DNA of 36,226 nt from Burkholderiales bacterium (GTDB lineage Bacteria > Pseudomonadota > Gammaproteobacteria > Burkholderiales > Burkholderiaceae_C), in the NCBI GenBank assembly GCA_016195825.1, contig JACPYV010000047.1, forward strand, positions 1-36,226. The letters are read 5' to 3'. A model generated the notes under the pieces. The model saw nothing but the letters and a program-made list of their open reading frames with translations, made no database searches and was not told the origin of the DNA. The translations under genes were made by a program, and so were the position numbers. Of this stretch, positions 17,072 to 25,242 are shown piece by piece (the stretch's first letter is position 1; each line of letters opens with the position of its first letter).

Positions 17072-17833
17072 ATGGGAACCAGCAACAAGCTCAATGGCAA
17101 GATCGCAGTCGTCACCGGCGGCAGCAGCGGCATCGGTTTCGCAACCGCGCAGGCCTTTGCCGCCGAAGGCGCGGTCGTCTACATCACCGGCCGGCGCCAG
17201 GCCGAGCTCGACGCCGCGGTGGCGGCCATCGGCCCGCGGGCCATCGGCGTGCAGGCCGACTCGTCCAGGCCCGCCGACCTGGCGCGCCTCTACGCCCGGG
17301 TTCAGGCTGACCACGGCCGCATCGACGTGCTCTACGCCAATGCCGGTGGCGGATCGATGCTGCCGCTGGGTGCCATCACCGAAGCGCACTACGCCGAGAC
17401 CTTCGACCGCAACGTCAAGGGCGTCGTCTTCACGGTGCAGCAGGCGCTACCGCTGCTGGGTGCCGGCGCGTCGGTCATCCTGGCTGGCTCGACGGCCGCG
17501 CTCAAGGGCACGGCCAACTTCAGCATTTACTCGGCCAGCAAGGCCGCTGTGCGCGCACTGGCCCGCAGCTGGGTGCTGGACCTGAAGGACCGCGGCATCC
17601 GCGTCAACACGCTGTCGCCCGGCCCCATTCACACGCCCGGTCTGGCCGATCTGGCAGGCCCGGACGCCGCCCAGCAGCAAGGCCTTCTGGACTACCTGAC
17701 CAGCCAGATCCCCATCGGCCGCATCGGCCAGCCGCGCGACGTGGCCGCCGCGGCTCTCTTCCTGGCGTCTGACGACGCCGGCTTCATCACCGGCATCGAC
17801 CTCTTCGTCGACGGCGGCATCGCCCAGATCTGA
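17072..17833 (+). CDS. Short-chain dehydrogenase/reductase
   Basis: A 253-residue classical SDR. The nucleotide-binding motif is TGGSSGIG (residues 15-22), the structural motif is NAGGG, and the catalytic residues are Ser140, Tyr153 and Lys157 (YSASK). The tail GFITGIDLFVDGG is typical. GGAGAACCCCC precedes the ATG. It uses NAD(H) or NADP(H) on an unknown alcohol or ketone. The SnoaL-like gene follows after 11 bases with its own AAGGAG site, so the two form an operon under the divergent LysR regulator. A link to the glucan/chitin genes is not evident. Confidence 0.95.
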   Translation: MGTSNKLNGKIAVVTGGSSGIGFATAQAFAAEGAVVYITGRRQAELDAAVAAIGPRAIGVQADSSRPADLARLYARVQADHGRIDVLYANAGGGSMLPLGAITEAHYAETFDRNVKGVVFTVQQALPLLGAGASVILAGSTAALKGTANFSIYSASKAAVRALARSWVLDLKDRGIRVNTLSPGPIHTPGLADLAGPDAAQQQGLLDYLTSQIPIGRIGQPRDVAAAALFLASDDAGFITGIDLFVDGGIAQI

Positions 17834-17844
17834 AGGAGCGCACC

Positions 17845-18225
17845 ATGTACACCCCCGCCCAACTGCTGCAACGCTACCTCGACAACATCCGCGACCCGGC
17901 CGCCGCCGCCGCGCTGTTCGCCCAGGACGGCGTGCTGGAACTGCCCACCGTCCAGGCCCGCGCCCAGGGGCCGGCCGCCATCGAAGCGCTGATCCGCGGC
18001 TTGCTCGCCAAGGTGCCGGACTTCCGGTTCAAGGACGTGCAGATCTTCATTGACACGCCCGACCAGGCCTTCGGCGAGTACAGCGTCGAGGCGCTGGTGC
18101 CCGACACAGGCAAGGTCTACAAGCAGACCTATGCCGGGCGCCTGGTGGCCGAGGGCGGCCGGATCCGCCTGCTGCGCGAGGCGCTTGACACCGCCGCAGC
18201 TGCACGCGCTTTCAGCAAGGACTGA
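17845..18225 (+). CDS. SnoaL/NTF2-like small protein
   Basis: A 126-residue protein with the NTF2-like cone fold pattern: an N-terminal helix (PAQLLQRYLDNIRDPAAAAALFAQDGVLELPT), a middle helix (GPAAIEALIRGLLAKVPDF), then a sheet ending in YAGRLVAEGGRIRLLREALD. Family members are small isomerases, hydrolases or ligand-binding proteins, so the reaction cannot be stated. AAGGAG precedes the ATG. It is co-transcribed with the SDR. Confidence 0.8.
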   Translation: MYTPAQLLQRYLDNIRDPAAAAALFAQDGVLELPTVQARAQGPAAIEALIRGLLAKVPDFRFKDVQIFIDTPDQAFGEYSVEALVPDTGKVYKQTYAGRLVAEGGRIRLLREALDTAAAARAFSKD

Positions 18226-18286
18226 GGCGCTCTGCCGGCACGGCAGGGCCGCGCCTACACTCGCGGCCTTGCCTTTCGCTGCTGAC

Positions 18287-19345
18287 ATGTCGACCAAGTC
18301 ACCCGTTCCACCCGCCGCCAGGAAAGCGCCGTCAAGCCGCCCGGACGGCGTCGTCACGCTGGAACAGGTGGCCGAGATGGCCGGCGTGTCGCCCAGCACG
18401 GTGTCACGCATCCTTAACGGCACGGCCGCCGTCAGTCAGGTCAAGAAAGACGCGGTGCAAGCCGCAATCCGCGAGCTGGGCTTCAGGCCCAACCCGGTGG
18501 CGCGCGGCCTGGCCGGCGGGCGCACTCTCTCGGTCGGCGTCGTCACGCAGATCATCTCCAGCCCCTTCTACGGCGAGGCGCTGCTGGGCATCGAGCGCGA
18601 GCTGGAGCGGGCCGGCTACGTCCCGCTGTTCGTCAGCGGCAACTGGCACGAGGACGACGAGCGCAAGGCCATCGAGACATTGTTGTCACGCCGGGTCGAC
18701 GGCATCATCGTGCTGGCCGGGCGGCTGGCCGACGAGGTACTGCTGAGCCTGACCGAAGGCCTGCCCACGGTGGTCGTGGGCCGCCAGCTGGACCGGCCGC
18801 AGCTCTACAGCTTCAGCTTTGACAACCGCCTGGGCGCCCGGCTGGCCACGCAGCACCTCATCGACCAGGGCCACCGCCGCATCGCATTCATTGCGGGCGA
18901 CCTGGTGCACGACGACGCCGTCGAGCGCCAGAACGGCTACCTCGATGCACTGGCCGCGGCCGGTATCCCGTTCGACGCCAACCTCGTCGTGCAGAGCGAC
19001 TTCACCGAGGCCGGCGGCATGCTGGCCGTCAGCCGCCTGCTGGAGCGCGACTCGCACTTCACGGCCCTGTTCGCCTCCAACGATCAGATGGCCATCGGCG
19101 CCTGCCTGGGCCTGCACCGGCGCAACCTGCGCGTGCCCGACGACGTCTCCCTGGTCGGCTTCGACGACCTCATCATGGCCCGCTACTCGATGCCACCGCT
19201 GACCACCGTGCGCCAGTCGGTCTACGAGATCGGCAGCGAGGCGGCCACGGCCATGCTGGACCTGCTGCGCGGCGGCAGCCCGCGCGTTCAGCTGCCCCAG
19301 CCTGAGCTGGTCGTGCGCGAGAGCACGCGCCGCATGGCGCGCTGA
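18287..19345 (+). CDS. LacI-family transcriptional regulator
   Basis: A 352-residue repressor. I chose ATG 18287; the frame is open upstream only because it crosses the SnoaL-like gene in another frame. No clear Shine-Dalgarno sequence precedes it. The N-terminal DNA-binding helix-turn-helix is VTLEQVAEMAGVSPSTVSRI (residues 23-42) with hinge region FRPNPVARGLAGG. The rest is a sugar-binding core (LSVGVVTQIISSPFYGEALLG, RRVDGIIVLAG, FASNDQMAIGACLGLH, VSLVGFDDLIMARYSMPPLTTV). It probably binds the TTGAAAGCGCTTTCAA sites at 10558, 14519, 19501 and 19712 and responds to a glucan- or chitin-derived sugar (inference). A weak half-site (GCGCTTTCAG near 18207) lies 70 bases upstream. Confidence 0.94.
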   Translation: MSTKSPVPPAARKAPSSRPDGVVTLEQVAEMAGVSPSTVSRILNGTAAVSQVKKDAVQAAIRELGFRPNPVARGLAGGRTLSVGVVTQIISSPFYGEALLGIERELERAGYVPLFVSGNWHEDDERKAIETLLSRRVDGIIVLAGRLADEVLLSLTEGLPTVVVGRQLDRPQLYSFSFDNRLGARLATQHLIDQGHRRIAFIAGDLVHDDAVERQNGYLDALAAAGIPFDANLVVQSDFTEAGGMLAVSRLLERDSHFTALFASNDQMAIGACLGLHRRNLRVPDDVSLVGFDDLIMARYSMPPLTTVRQSVYEIGSEAATAMLDLLRGGSPRVQLPQPELVVRESTRRMAR

Positions 19346-19500
19346 GCCGCCACCAGCCTCCCGCGCTCCCCCAAACTGACGCGTCCGGCCGCGCACGGCC
19401 GGCCCCGCTTCGACCGCCACCTGCCGCAGCCGCGCCCGCCGACTGTTGTACGTCCCGGGTAAACCATGTGGCCGAGTGTCGGGTCGCGCCGCATCATTTG

Positions 19501-19516
19501 TTGAAAGCGCTTTCAG
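19501..19516. promoter_or_regulatory. LacI-type operator, distal site upstream of the TonB receptor
   Basis: TTGAAAGCGCTTTCAG: the inner 14 bases are a perfect palindrome. It lies 260 bases before the receptor ATG. A degenerate relative, TTCAACGCTTTTCAA, is at 19529-19543. Its centre is 211 bases from the centre of the site at 19712, close to a whole number of helical turns. Confidence 0.8.
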
Positions 19517-19685
19517 TAGTTTCACTGGTTCAACGCTTTTCAACCCCGGACAACCCGTATTCGGCCTGAAACGACGTTCCGCCCCAGCAGGGACGGAATT
19601 CGACCCGCCACATCGGTTGACGGACGTCAGGTCCCGCCCCGGTCCCGCGTTGCCCGTAAGCCGCAGACCAAGGGTGTTGCCTAGG

Positions 19686-19712
19686 TTGAAAGCGCTGCCA
19701 ATCACGTATTCT
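19686..19712 (+). promoter_or_regulatory. Degenerate LacI-type operator and candidate -35/-10 promoter of the TonB receptor
   Basis: TTGAAAGCGCTGCCAA (19686-19701) keeps the left half of the operator, but the right half has two changes. Its TTGAAA could serve as a -35 element with TATTCT at 19707-19712 as the -10 (spacer 15, a little short). If so, this site and the one at 19712 both overlap the promoter, suiting repression. The rest of the 431-base gap (19346-19776) holds a short GC hairpin (CCGGCCG/CGGCCGG, 19385-19402) and nothing else recognised. Confidence 0.45.
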
Positions 19713-19727
19713 TGAAAGCGCTTTCAG
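19712..19727. promoter_or_regulatory. LacI-type operator, proximal site upstream of the TonB receptor
   Basis: TTGAAAGCGCTTTCAG, with a 14-base perfect palindromic core at 19713-19726, 49 bases before the receptor ATG. It is centred 26 bases from the degenerate site at 19686-19701. Confidence 0.82.
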
Positions 19728-19776
19728 CCACTTTCAGGTGGCATCACGACAAGATCACAACTCTGGAGACAAGTGA

Positions 19777-22700
19777 ATGAGACAGCTACGCCCTGCCCTT
19801 CGCCTCACAACCCTCGCTGCCGCCAGCGGCCTGCTGTTCACCGGCGCCGCGGCGCTGGCCCAAGGCGGCCCCGGTCAGGGCCCCGTGAACCCCAACGCCG
19901 GACCCACGCCGTCCACCTCGGTGCCGCAGGCGCTGGCCAGCACCACGCAGCTGGAAACGGTCATCGTGACCGGCATTCGCAAGTCTCTGGAAACTTCGGT
20001 AAACCTGAAGCGCTCGTCGTCCGGCCTGGTGGACGGCATCGTCGCGGAAGACATCGGCAAGTTCCCCGACACCAACCTGGCTGAATCGCTGAGCCGCATC
20101 AGCGGCGTGTCCATCGACCGCGCCAACGGCGAAGGCACGCGCATCACCGTGCGCGGCATGGGCCCCGACTTCAACCTGGTGCTGCTCAACGGCCGCCAGA
20201 TGCCCGGCGCCAGCCTGGACGGCAGCGCCCCCAGCTCGCGCTCGTTCGACTTCTCCAACCTCGCCTCCGACGGTGTGGCCGCGTTGGAGGTCTACAAGAC
20301 CAGCCGCGCCAGCAGCCCCACCGGCGGCATGGGCGCCACCATCAATGTGCGCACCCAGCGCCCGTTCGACATCAAGGAAACCGTCGCCAGCGTCGGCGTG
20401 AAGATGGTGAGCGACCAGTCCGCCCGCCGCCTGCCCGGCGAGGAGAAGGGCAAGAACGCCACGCCCGAACTGAGCGGCATCTACAGCACCCAGACCAATG
20501 ACGGCACCTTCGGCATCGCGCTGATGGGCACTTACCAGGTGCGCGATTCCGGCTACTCCCAGGCCAACGTCAGCAGCGGCTGGAAGAGCTTCACCGGCAA
20601 CATCGACAACCAGGACTGGGCCGGCGGCAACGCTGCCTGGGGCGGCCTGCCGCCCGCGAGCCCGACAGGCGAGATCAAGAACCGCCCGGCCAAGGACTCC
20701 ATCTACAGCGTGCCGCAGAACCTGAACTACTCGTTCACCGGCGTGCACCGCGAGCGCCTGAACGGCCAGTTGGTGCTGCAGTTCAAGCCGATGAAGGACC
20801 TGGTCGGCACGCTGGACTTCGTCATGTCGGAGCAGAAGTTCCGCCAGCGCCGCAACGACATCTCCGCCTGGTTCAACTACGGCGGCCAGTTCGGCGAATA
20901 CCAGACCGGCTCACCGTCCTCGCCCATCATCTACGGCGAGCACATGACCAACTCCGACCTGGCCATGGGCGCGTCGCGCATCCAGACCAAGAACAAGAAC
21001 CAGCAGCTCGGCCTGAACCTGAAGTGGAAGGCCACCGACGCGCTGAACTTTGACTTCGACATCCACCACTCCACCGCCACCTCGGGTGCCAACGACCCGC
21101 TGGGCACCGCCGTGACGCTGGGTACCGCCTCGCTGAACCGCGGCGACACCTTCGTGGACTTCAGCAACAAGTTCCCGGTGCTGGGCATCAAGGGTGCGAC
21201 GCTGGACCCGACCTTGCAGGAGCTGCAGGGCTCGGTTTTCGGCAACAGCTACCAGAAGAACGAGGTCAACCAGCTGCAGACCAAGGGCAACTGGAAAATC
21301 GACGCGGACAGCAGCCTGGACTTCGGCCTGACCCTGACCGACGTCAAGAACCGCTCGGCCTTCGCCAACGTCCAGCGCGACACCTGGGGCGGTGGCGCAG
21401 CCGGCGGCCCTGCCGCGATGCCGGACGACATCTGGAAGGCCGACTCCATCAGCAAGTACTTCAGCCGCATCCCGGGCTCCAGCGACCCGCGCCTGTTCAA
21501 CCAGTTCTTCTACTTCAACTTCGAAGACCTGCGTGCCGCGGCCATCAAGGCCCTGGGGTCGGACAACCTGCTGAAGGCCTCGTTCAACTTCACGGACGAC
21601 TACCGCACGACGGAAAAGTCGCAAGCCCTCTACGGCCAGTACAACCTGGCCTGGGAATGGGGCGTGCCGATGGACCTGTCCGCAGGCCTGCGGTACGAGC
21701 GCACCAAGGTGCAATCGCCCAGCGTCGAGTCCGTGCCGGGCACCGTGCGCTGGGTTTCTGCCAACGAAATTCCCATCACCTTCAACGGCACCACCAACGC
21801 CTCGCGCGGTGGCAAGTACAGCTATGCACTGCCCTCCATCGACTGGAGTGCCGACCTCAGCTCCGACGTGAAAGTGCGCGCCAGCTACGGCAAGACCATC
21901 GGTCGCCCGGGCTGGAACGCCATCCAGGGTGGCCGCACGCTGAATGGCCTGGCGCGCATCGACGGCGGCTCGGGCGCGGTCGGCAACCCCGACCTGAAGC
22001 CGTTGCAGTCGACCAACCTGGACTTCTCGGCCGAGTACTACTACGCCAAGAGCAGCTACGTGGCCGCCAGCTACTTCCGCAAGTCGCTCAAGGACTACAA
22101 CGAAGCCATCATCTCCCCGCAGACCATCCCGGGCATCACGACACCGATCGGTGGTGCGTACTTCCAAAAGGCCGTACAGGTCGGCAAATGCTCGGCCAAC
22201 GACTCCGGCTGCATCCGTGATTACATCTTTGCCAACTTCGCCGGCCAGCCGGGTGTGGACGCGGCCGCCAAGACGATCACGGCTCAGCCGAGCGATCCGC
22301 TGCTGGTGTTCCAGTTGGGCACGTACCAGAACAACCAGCGCACCAGCAAGCTCAACGGCATCGAGCTGAACGCCCAGCACATCTTCGGCAACACGGGCTT
22401 CGGCGTGTCGGCCAACTTCACCAAGGTGAAGTCCAACCTGAGCTACGACAACAACAAGGTCGGTGCACAGACCGACGTGCTGGTGGGCCTGGGCGACTCC
22501 GGCAACCTGGTGGGCTTCTACGAGAACGAGACCTACTCGGCGCGCCTGGCCTACAACTGGCGTGGCAAGTTCCTGGCCGCCAACTTTGGGGGCACGGACG
22601 GTGCACAGCCGCTGTATGTGGAACCCTTCGGCCAGCTGGATGTGAGCCTGGGCTACAACTACAACGCGCACCTGCGCTTCCAGTTGGAGGCCATCAACCT

Positions 22701-22803
22701 GACAGACGAGTACACGCGCACGCATCTGCGCAACGAAAACCAGATCGGTGCTGTCACCCAACTGGGCCGTCGCTTCATGATCGGTGCGCGCTACCGGTTC
22801 TAA
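19777..22803 (+). CDS. TonB-dependent outer-membrane receptor (large carbohydrate type)
   Basis: A 1008-residue receptor with a signal peptide (about 1-29) and CTGGAG ahead of the ATG. A TonB box (E60-T-V-I-V-T-G66) is followed by the plug domain (DGIVAEDIGKFPDTNLAESLSRISGVSI, ITVRGMGPDFNLVLLNGRQMPG) and a long beta-barrel ending in FMIGARYRF, with the terminal aromatic residue of outer-membrane proteins. Plug wording and size match the Xanthomonas/Caulobacter-type receptors used for polysaccharide fragments. Three LacI-type sites precede it, so it is probably induced by the same sugar signal as the glucanases. The halogenase operon follows after a terminator-like element. The cargo is inferred to be a chitin or beta-glucan oligosaccharide. 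Confidence 0.95.
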   Translation: MRQLRPALRLTTLAAASGLLFTGAAALAQGGPGQGPVNPNAGPTPSTSVPQALASTTQLETVIVTGIRKSLETSVNLKRSSSGLVDGIVAEDIGKFPDTNLAESLSRISGVSIDRANGEGTRITVRGMGPDFNLVLLNGRQMPGASLDGSAPSSRSFDFSNLASDGVAALEVYKTSRASSPTGGMGATINVRTQRPFDIKETVASVGVKMVSDQSARRLPGEEKGKNATPELSGIYSTQTNDGTFGIALMGTYQVRDSGYSQANVSSGWKSFTGNIDNQDWAGGNAAWGGLPPASPTGEIKNRPAKDSIYSVPQNLNYSFTGVHRERLNGQLVLQFKPMKDLVGTLDFVMSEQKFRQRRNDISAWFNYGGQFGEYQTGSPSSPIIYGEHMTNSDLAMGASRIQTKNKNQQLGLNLKWKATDALNFDFDIHHSTATSGANDPLGTAVTLGTASLNRGDTFVDFSNKFPVLGIKGATLDPTLQELQGSVFGNSYQKNEVNQLQTKGNWKIDADSSLDFGLTLTDVKNRSAFANVQRDTWGGGAAGGPAAMPDDIWKADSISKYFSRIPGSSDPRLFNQFFYFNFEDLRAAAIKALGSDNLLKASFNFTDDYRTTEKSQALYGQYNLAWEWGVPMDLSAGLRYERTKVQSPSVESVPGTVRWVSANEIPITFNGTTNASRGGKYSYALPSIDWSADLSSDVKVRASYGKTIGRPGWNAIQGGRTLNGLARIDGGSGAVGNPDLKPLQSTNLDFSAEYYYAKSSYVAASYFRKSLKDYNEAIISPQTIPGITTPIGGAYFQKAVQVGKCSANDSGCIRDYIFANFAGQPGVDAAAKTITAQPSDPLLVFQLGTYQNNQRTSKLNGIELNAQHIFGNTGFGVSANFTKVKSNLSYDNNKVGAQTDVLVGLGDSGNLVGFYENETYSARLAYNWRGKFLAANFGGTDGAQPLYVEPFGQLDVSLGYNYNAHLRFQLEAINLTDEYTRTHLRNENQIGAVTQLGRRFMIGARYRF

Positions 22804-22836
22804 GAGAAGGCCTCAGGGGCCGGCCGCGGCCTGCCC

Positions 22837-22875
22837 CTCAAGGAAAGTCGGGCCCCCCGGGCCGTTCCTTGTGAG
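22837..22875 (+). other. Hairpin after the TonB receptor gene
   Basis: AAGGAA (22840-22845) pairs with TTCCTT (22865-22870), with extra inner CGG/CCG pairs. There is no T-run. It could stabilise the receptor mRNA. Confidence 0.4.
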
Positions 22876-22922
22876 GCAAAGTCTGGTTCGGCGGCGCTCG
22901 CGTTCTGGGGTGCCGCCCTTGT

Positions 22923-22958
22923 TCGCCGCTTGGCGAGGCCGCGCGAGCGGCCCTTTTT
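22923..22958 (+). terminator. Terminator or attenuator just before the halogenase operon
   Basis: Two adjoining hairpins, TCGCC-GCTT-GGCGA (22923-22936) and GGCCGC-GCGA-GCGGCC (22937-22952), are followed by CTTTTT. The second has a GNRA loop. A competing pairing, GCCGCT (22925-22930) with AGCGGC (22946-22951), is also possible. The halogenase TTG start is 18 bases further on. No promoter is evident in between, so the operon probably depends on readthrough from the receptor gene. Confidence 0.65.
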
Positions 22959-22976
22959 ACTTCTGGGGACCAGATC

Positions 22977-24521
22977 TTGAACGACAGGCTGCGTGACGTG
23001 GTGGTGCTGGGCGGGGGCTCGGCAGGCTGGCTGGTCGCCGGGCTGCTGGCCGCTGAACATGCCGAACTGAAGATCACCCTCATCGAATCCAGCGACGTCC
23101 CGACCATCGGCGTCGGCGAGGGCACCTGGCCGTCCATGCGCGACACGCTGCGCCGCATCGGCCTTGCCGAGCCCGAGTTCATTCGCCGCTGCCAGGTCTC
23201 GTTCAAGCAGGGTTCGCGCTTCGACGGCTGGGCCCGCGGCGGCGCCGGCGCTGAGGGCGACCGCTACTACCACCCCTTCATGCTGCCCGTCGGCTACGGT
23301 GACGTGGACCTGGTGCTGCCCTGGCTGGCCACCCAGGGCACGCGGCCGTTTGCCGACGTCGTCAGCCCCTCCGTGCAGGTGTGCGAAGCCGGCCGCGCAC
23401 CCAAGCAGGCGCAGACGCCCGAGTTCGCTGCCGTCGCCAATTACGCCTATCACTTCGATGCCGGCCTCTTCGGCCAGCTGCTGCGCGAGCATGCGGTCGC
23501 CAAGCTCGGCGTCCGGCACGTCATCGACCATGTCGACGCCGTCGTGTCGCACCCGGACGGCGAACGCGGCGGCGACATTGCCGCGCTGCAGACCCGTGAG
23601 CATGGCGAGTTGAAGGCCGACCTGTTCATCGACTGCTCCGGTCTCACAGCACGCCTCATCGGCCAGCACTTCGGCGTGCCCATGAAGAGCGAGCGCGACG
23701 TCCTATTCAACGATGCCGCCCTGCCTGTGCAGGTGCCCTATGCCCAGGCCGATGCACCGCTGGCCTCGGTCACCGTTGCCACCGCCTGGGCCAAAGGCTG
23801 GATCTGGGACATCGGCCTGCCGGCCCGGCGCGGCGTTGGCTGCGTCTACTCGCGTGCTCACGCCAGCGACGACGAGGCCCACGCGGCGCTGCAGGCCTAT
23901 CTCGATGCCACCGGCGCGCCGCCCGAGCGCCCCGCGCCGCGCACCATCCGCTACGACCCCGGCTACCGCCAGCAGTTCTGGGTGCGCAACTGCGTCGCCA
24001 TCGGCCTGTCCTCGGGCTTCATCGAGCCGCTGGAGGCCTCGGCCCTCGCCATGGTCGAGCTGTCTGCCCAGCGGCTGTGCGACGAGCTGCCCATGACGCG
24101 CGCCTCCATGGACGCCGTCGCGCGCCGCTTCAACGACGACTTCGGCTACCGCTGGGCCCGTGTCATCGACTTCCTGAAGCTGCACTACGCGCTCAGCCAA
24201 CGCGACGACAGCGACTACTGGCGCGCCCACCGCGACCCCGCCACCTGGCCCGAGCGCCTGCGCGAGCTGCTGCCGCAGTGGCGCCTGCGCGCGCCGGCCC
24301 GCCACGACTTCGGCCGCATCGACGAGGTCTTCCCGTCGGCCAGCTACCAGTACGTGCTTTACGGCATGGGTTTTCGCCCTGACGCACAGCCCCTGTCCAC
24401 CACCAAACTACAGGCCGCCCAGGCCGCCTTCGACGAGGCCGCGCGCCAGGCCCGCCGCTTCGTGCCCGGCCTGCCCGGCCATCGCAGCCTGATCGACCAC
24501 ATCAGAAAAAACGAGACATGA
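22977..24521 (+). CDS. Flavin-dependent halogenase of the tryptophan-halogenase family, divergent copy
   Basis: A 514-residue protein starting with TTG at 22977; GGGGAC six bases upstream supports this, and a later start would cut into the FAD-binding strand. The FAD motif is VVVLGGGSAGWLVAGLLA. Lys77 in VSFKQGSRFDGW sits where the family's catalytic lysine (Lys79 of PrnA) is expected, and Glu353 in GFIEPLEAS where its catalytic glutamate lies. The WxWxIP halogenase motif reads W275-I-W277-D-I-G-L-P, and the chloride-site segment E-S-T-G of PrnA becomes E-A-S-A. These changes suggest an unusual substrate, or a non-halogenating monooxygenase. A reduced-flavin supplier is not encoded nearby. 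The stop overlaps the SapC-like start in an ATGA. Confidence 0.85.
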   Translation: MNDRLRDVVVLGGGSAGWLVAGLLAAEHAELKITLIESSDVPTIGVGEGTWPSMRDTLRRIGLAEPEFIRRCQVSFKQGSRFDGWARGGAGAEGDRYYHPFMLPVGYGDVDLVLPWLATQGTRPFADVVSPSVQVCEAGRAPKQAQTPEFAAVANYAYHFDAGLFGQLLREHAVAKLGVRHVIDHVDAVVSHPDGERGGDIAALQTREHGELKADLFIDCSGLTARLIGQHFGVPMKSERDVLFNDAALPVQVPYAQADAPLASVTVATAWAKGWIWDIGLPARRGVGCVYSRAHASDDEAHAALQAYLDATGAPPERPAPRTIRYDPGYRQQFWVRNCVAIGLSSGFIEPLEASALAMVELSAQRLCDELPMTRASMDAVARRFNDDFGYRWARVIDFLKLHYALSQRDDSDYWRAHRDPATWPERLRELLPQWRLRAPARHDFGRIDEVFPSASYQYVLYGMGFRPDAQPLSTTKLQAAQAAFDEAARQARRFVPGLPGHRSLIDHIRKNET

Positions 24522-25234
24522 ATCCCGCCTTGCTCGACAACATCACCCACCGCCATCTGCGCGTCCGCAGCGAGCGCTCTGCCGCCCTGGGAGACGCCCG
24601 TCAGTCGGCCCTGGCCCTGCCGGCCGAGTTCCGCCAGTTGCAGGCCCATTTCCCCATCGCCTTCCAACTGGTGGAAGGCGACGCCGCCAACGCCGGCTTT
24701 CAGCCCGTCGCCCTGTTCGGCCTGGAGGAAGGGCAGAACCTCTTCCTGACCGACACAGGCTGGGACGCCCCCGTCGTGCCCATGGCTCTGCAGCGGGACC
24801 CCTTCATGATCGGCCGCGCCCCTGACGACAGCTTGCAGCTGCACATCGACATGGACAGCCCGCGCATCGTGAGGCCCGAGGAGGGCGAGGTCGGCACCGC
24901 CATCTTCATGCCGCACGGCGGCTTCAGCGACTACCTGGATCATGTCGTGCAGCTGATGGAGCATCTGCACGCCCAGGCCCAACAGCTGCCGGTCTTCATC
25001 GAGGCGCTGACCCGCCACCAGCTGCTGGAGCCCTTCGTCATCGACATCGAGATGGCCGGCGGCGAACAGGGCCGGCTGTCGGGCCTCTTCACCATCCACG
25101 AGGAGCGCCTGGCCGCCCTGCCCGGCGCCGCGCTGGAAGCCCTGGCGCGCGAGGGCCATCTGCTGCCCATCTACATGCAGATCGCTTCGCTGGCCCAGTT
25201 GCCCGTTCTCGTCGAGCGAGCCAGCCGCCGTTGA
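24518..25234 (+). CDS. SapC-like protein
   Basis: A 238-residue soluble protein with the SapC-family pattern: an N-terminal HRHLRVRSERSAALGDARQS, the conserved ALPAEFRQLQAHFPIAFQL, then GLEEGQNLFLTDTGWDAPVVPMALQRDPFMIG. Family members are of unknown biochemical role; the name comes from an S-layer-associated gene of Campylobacter. From memory, such genes often accompany TonB receptors and tryptophan-type halogenases in Caulobacter and Xanthomonas. No signal peptide is visible, so it is probably cytoplasmic. Its start overlaps the halogenase stop by four bases, and the cupin gene begins nine bases later. Confidence 0.8.
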   Translation: MNPALLDNITHRHLRVRSERSAALGDARQSALALPAEFRQLQAHFPIAFQLVEGDAANAGFQPVALFGLEEGQNLFLTDTGWDAPVVPMALQRDPFMIGRAPDDSLQLHIDMDSPRIVRPEEGEVGTAIFMPHGGFSDYLDHVVQLMEHLHAQAQQLPVFIEALTRHQLLEPFVIDIEMAGGEQGRLSGLFTIHEERLAALPGAALEALAREGHLLPIYMQIASLAQLPVLVERASRR

Positions 25235-25242
25235 GCTGAACC

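Noticed and set aside
18205-18220. GCGCTTTCAG half-site upstream of the LacI gene as an autoregulatory operator
   Set aside because: Only one half matches, and it lies in the coding sequence of the SnoaL-like gene; too weak to call.
20911-22761. 616-residue open frame on the minus strand opposite the TonB receptor gene
   Set aside because: It is an antisense shadow of GC-ending codons: low-complexity Val/Gly/Ala/Arg composition, no domain features, and complete overlap with a clear receptor gene.
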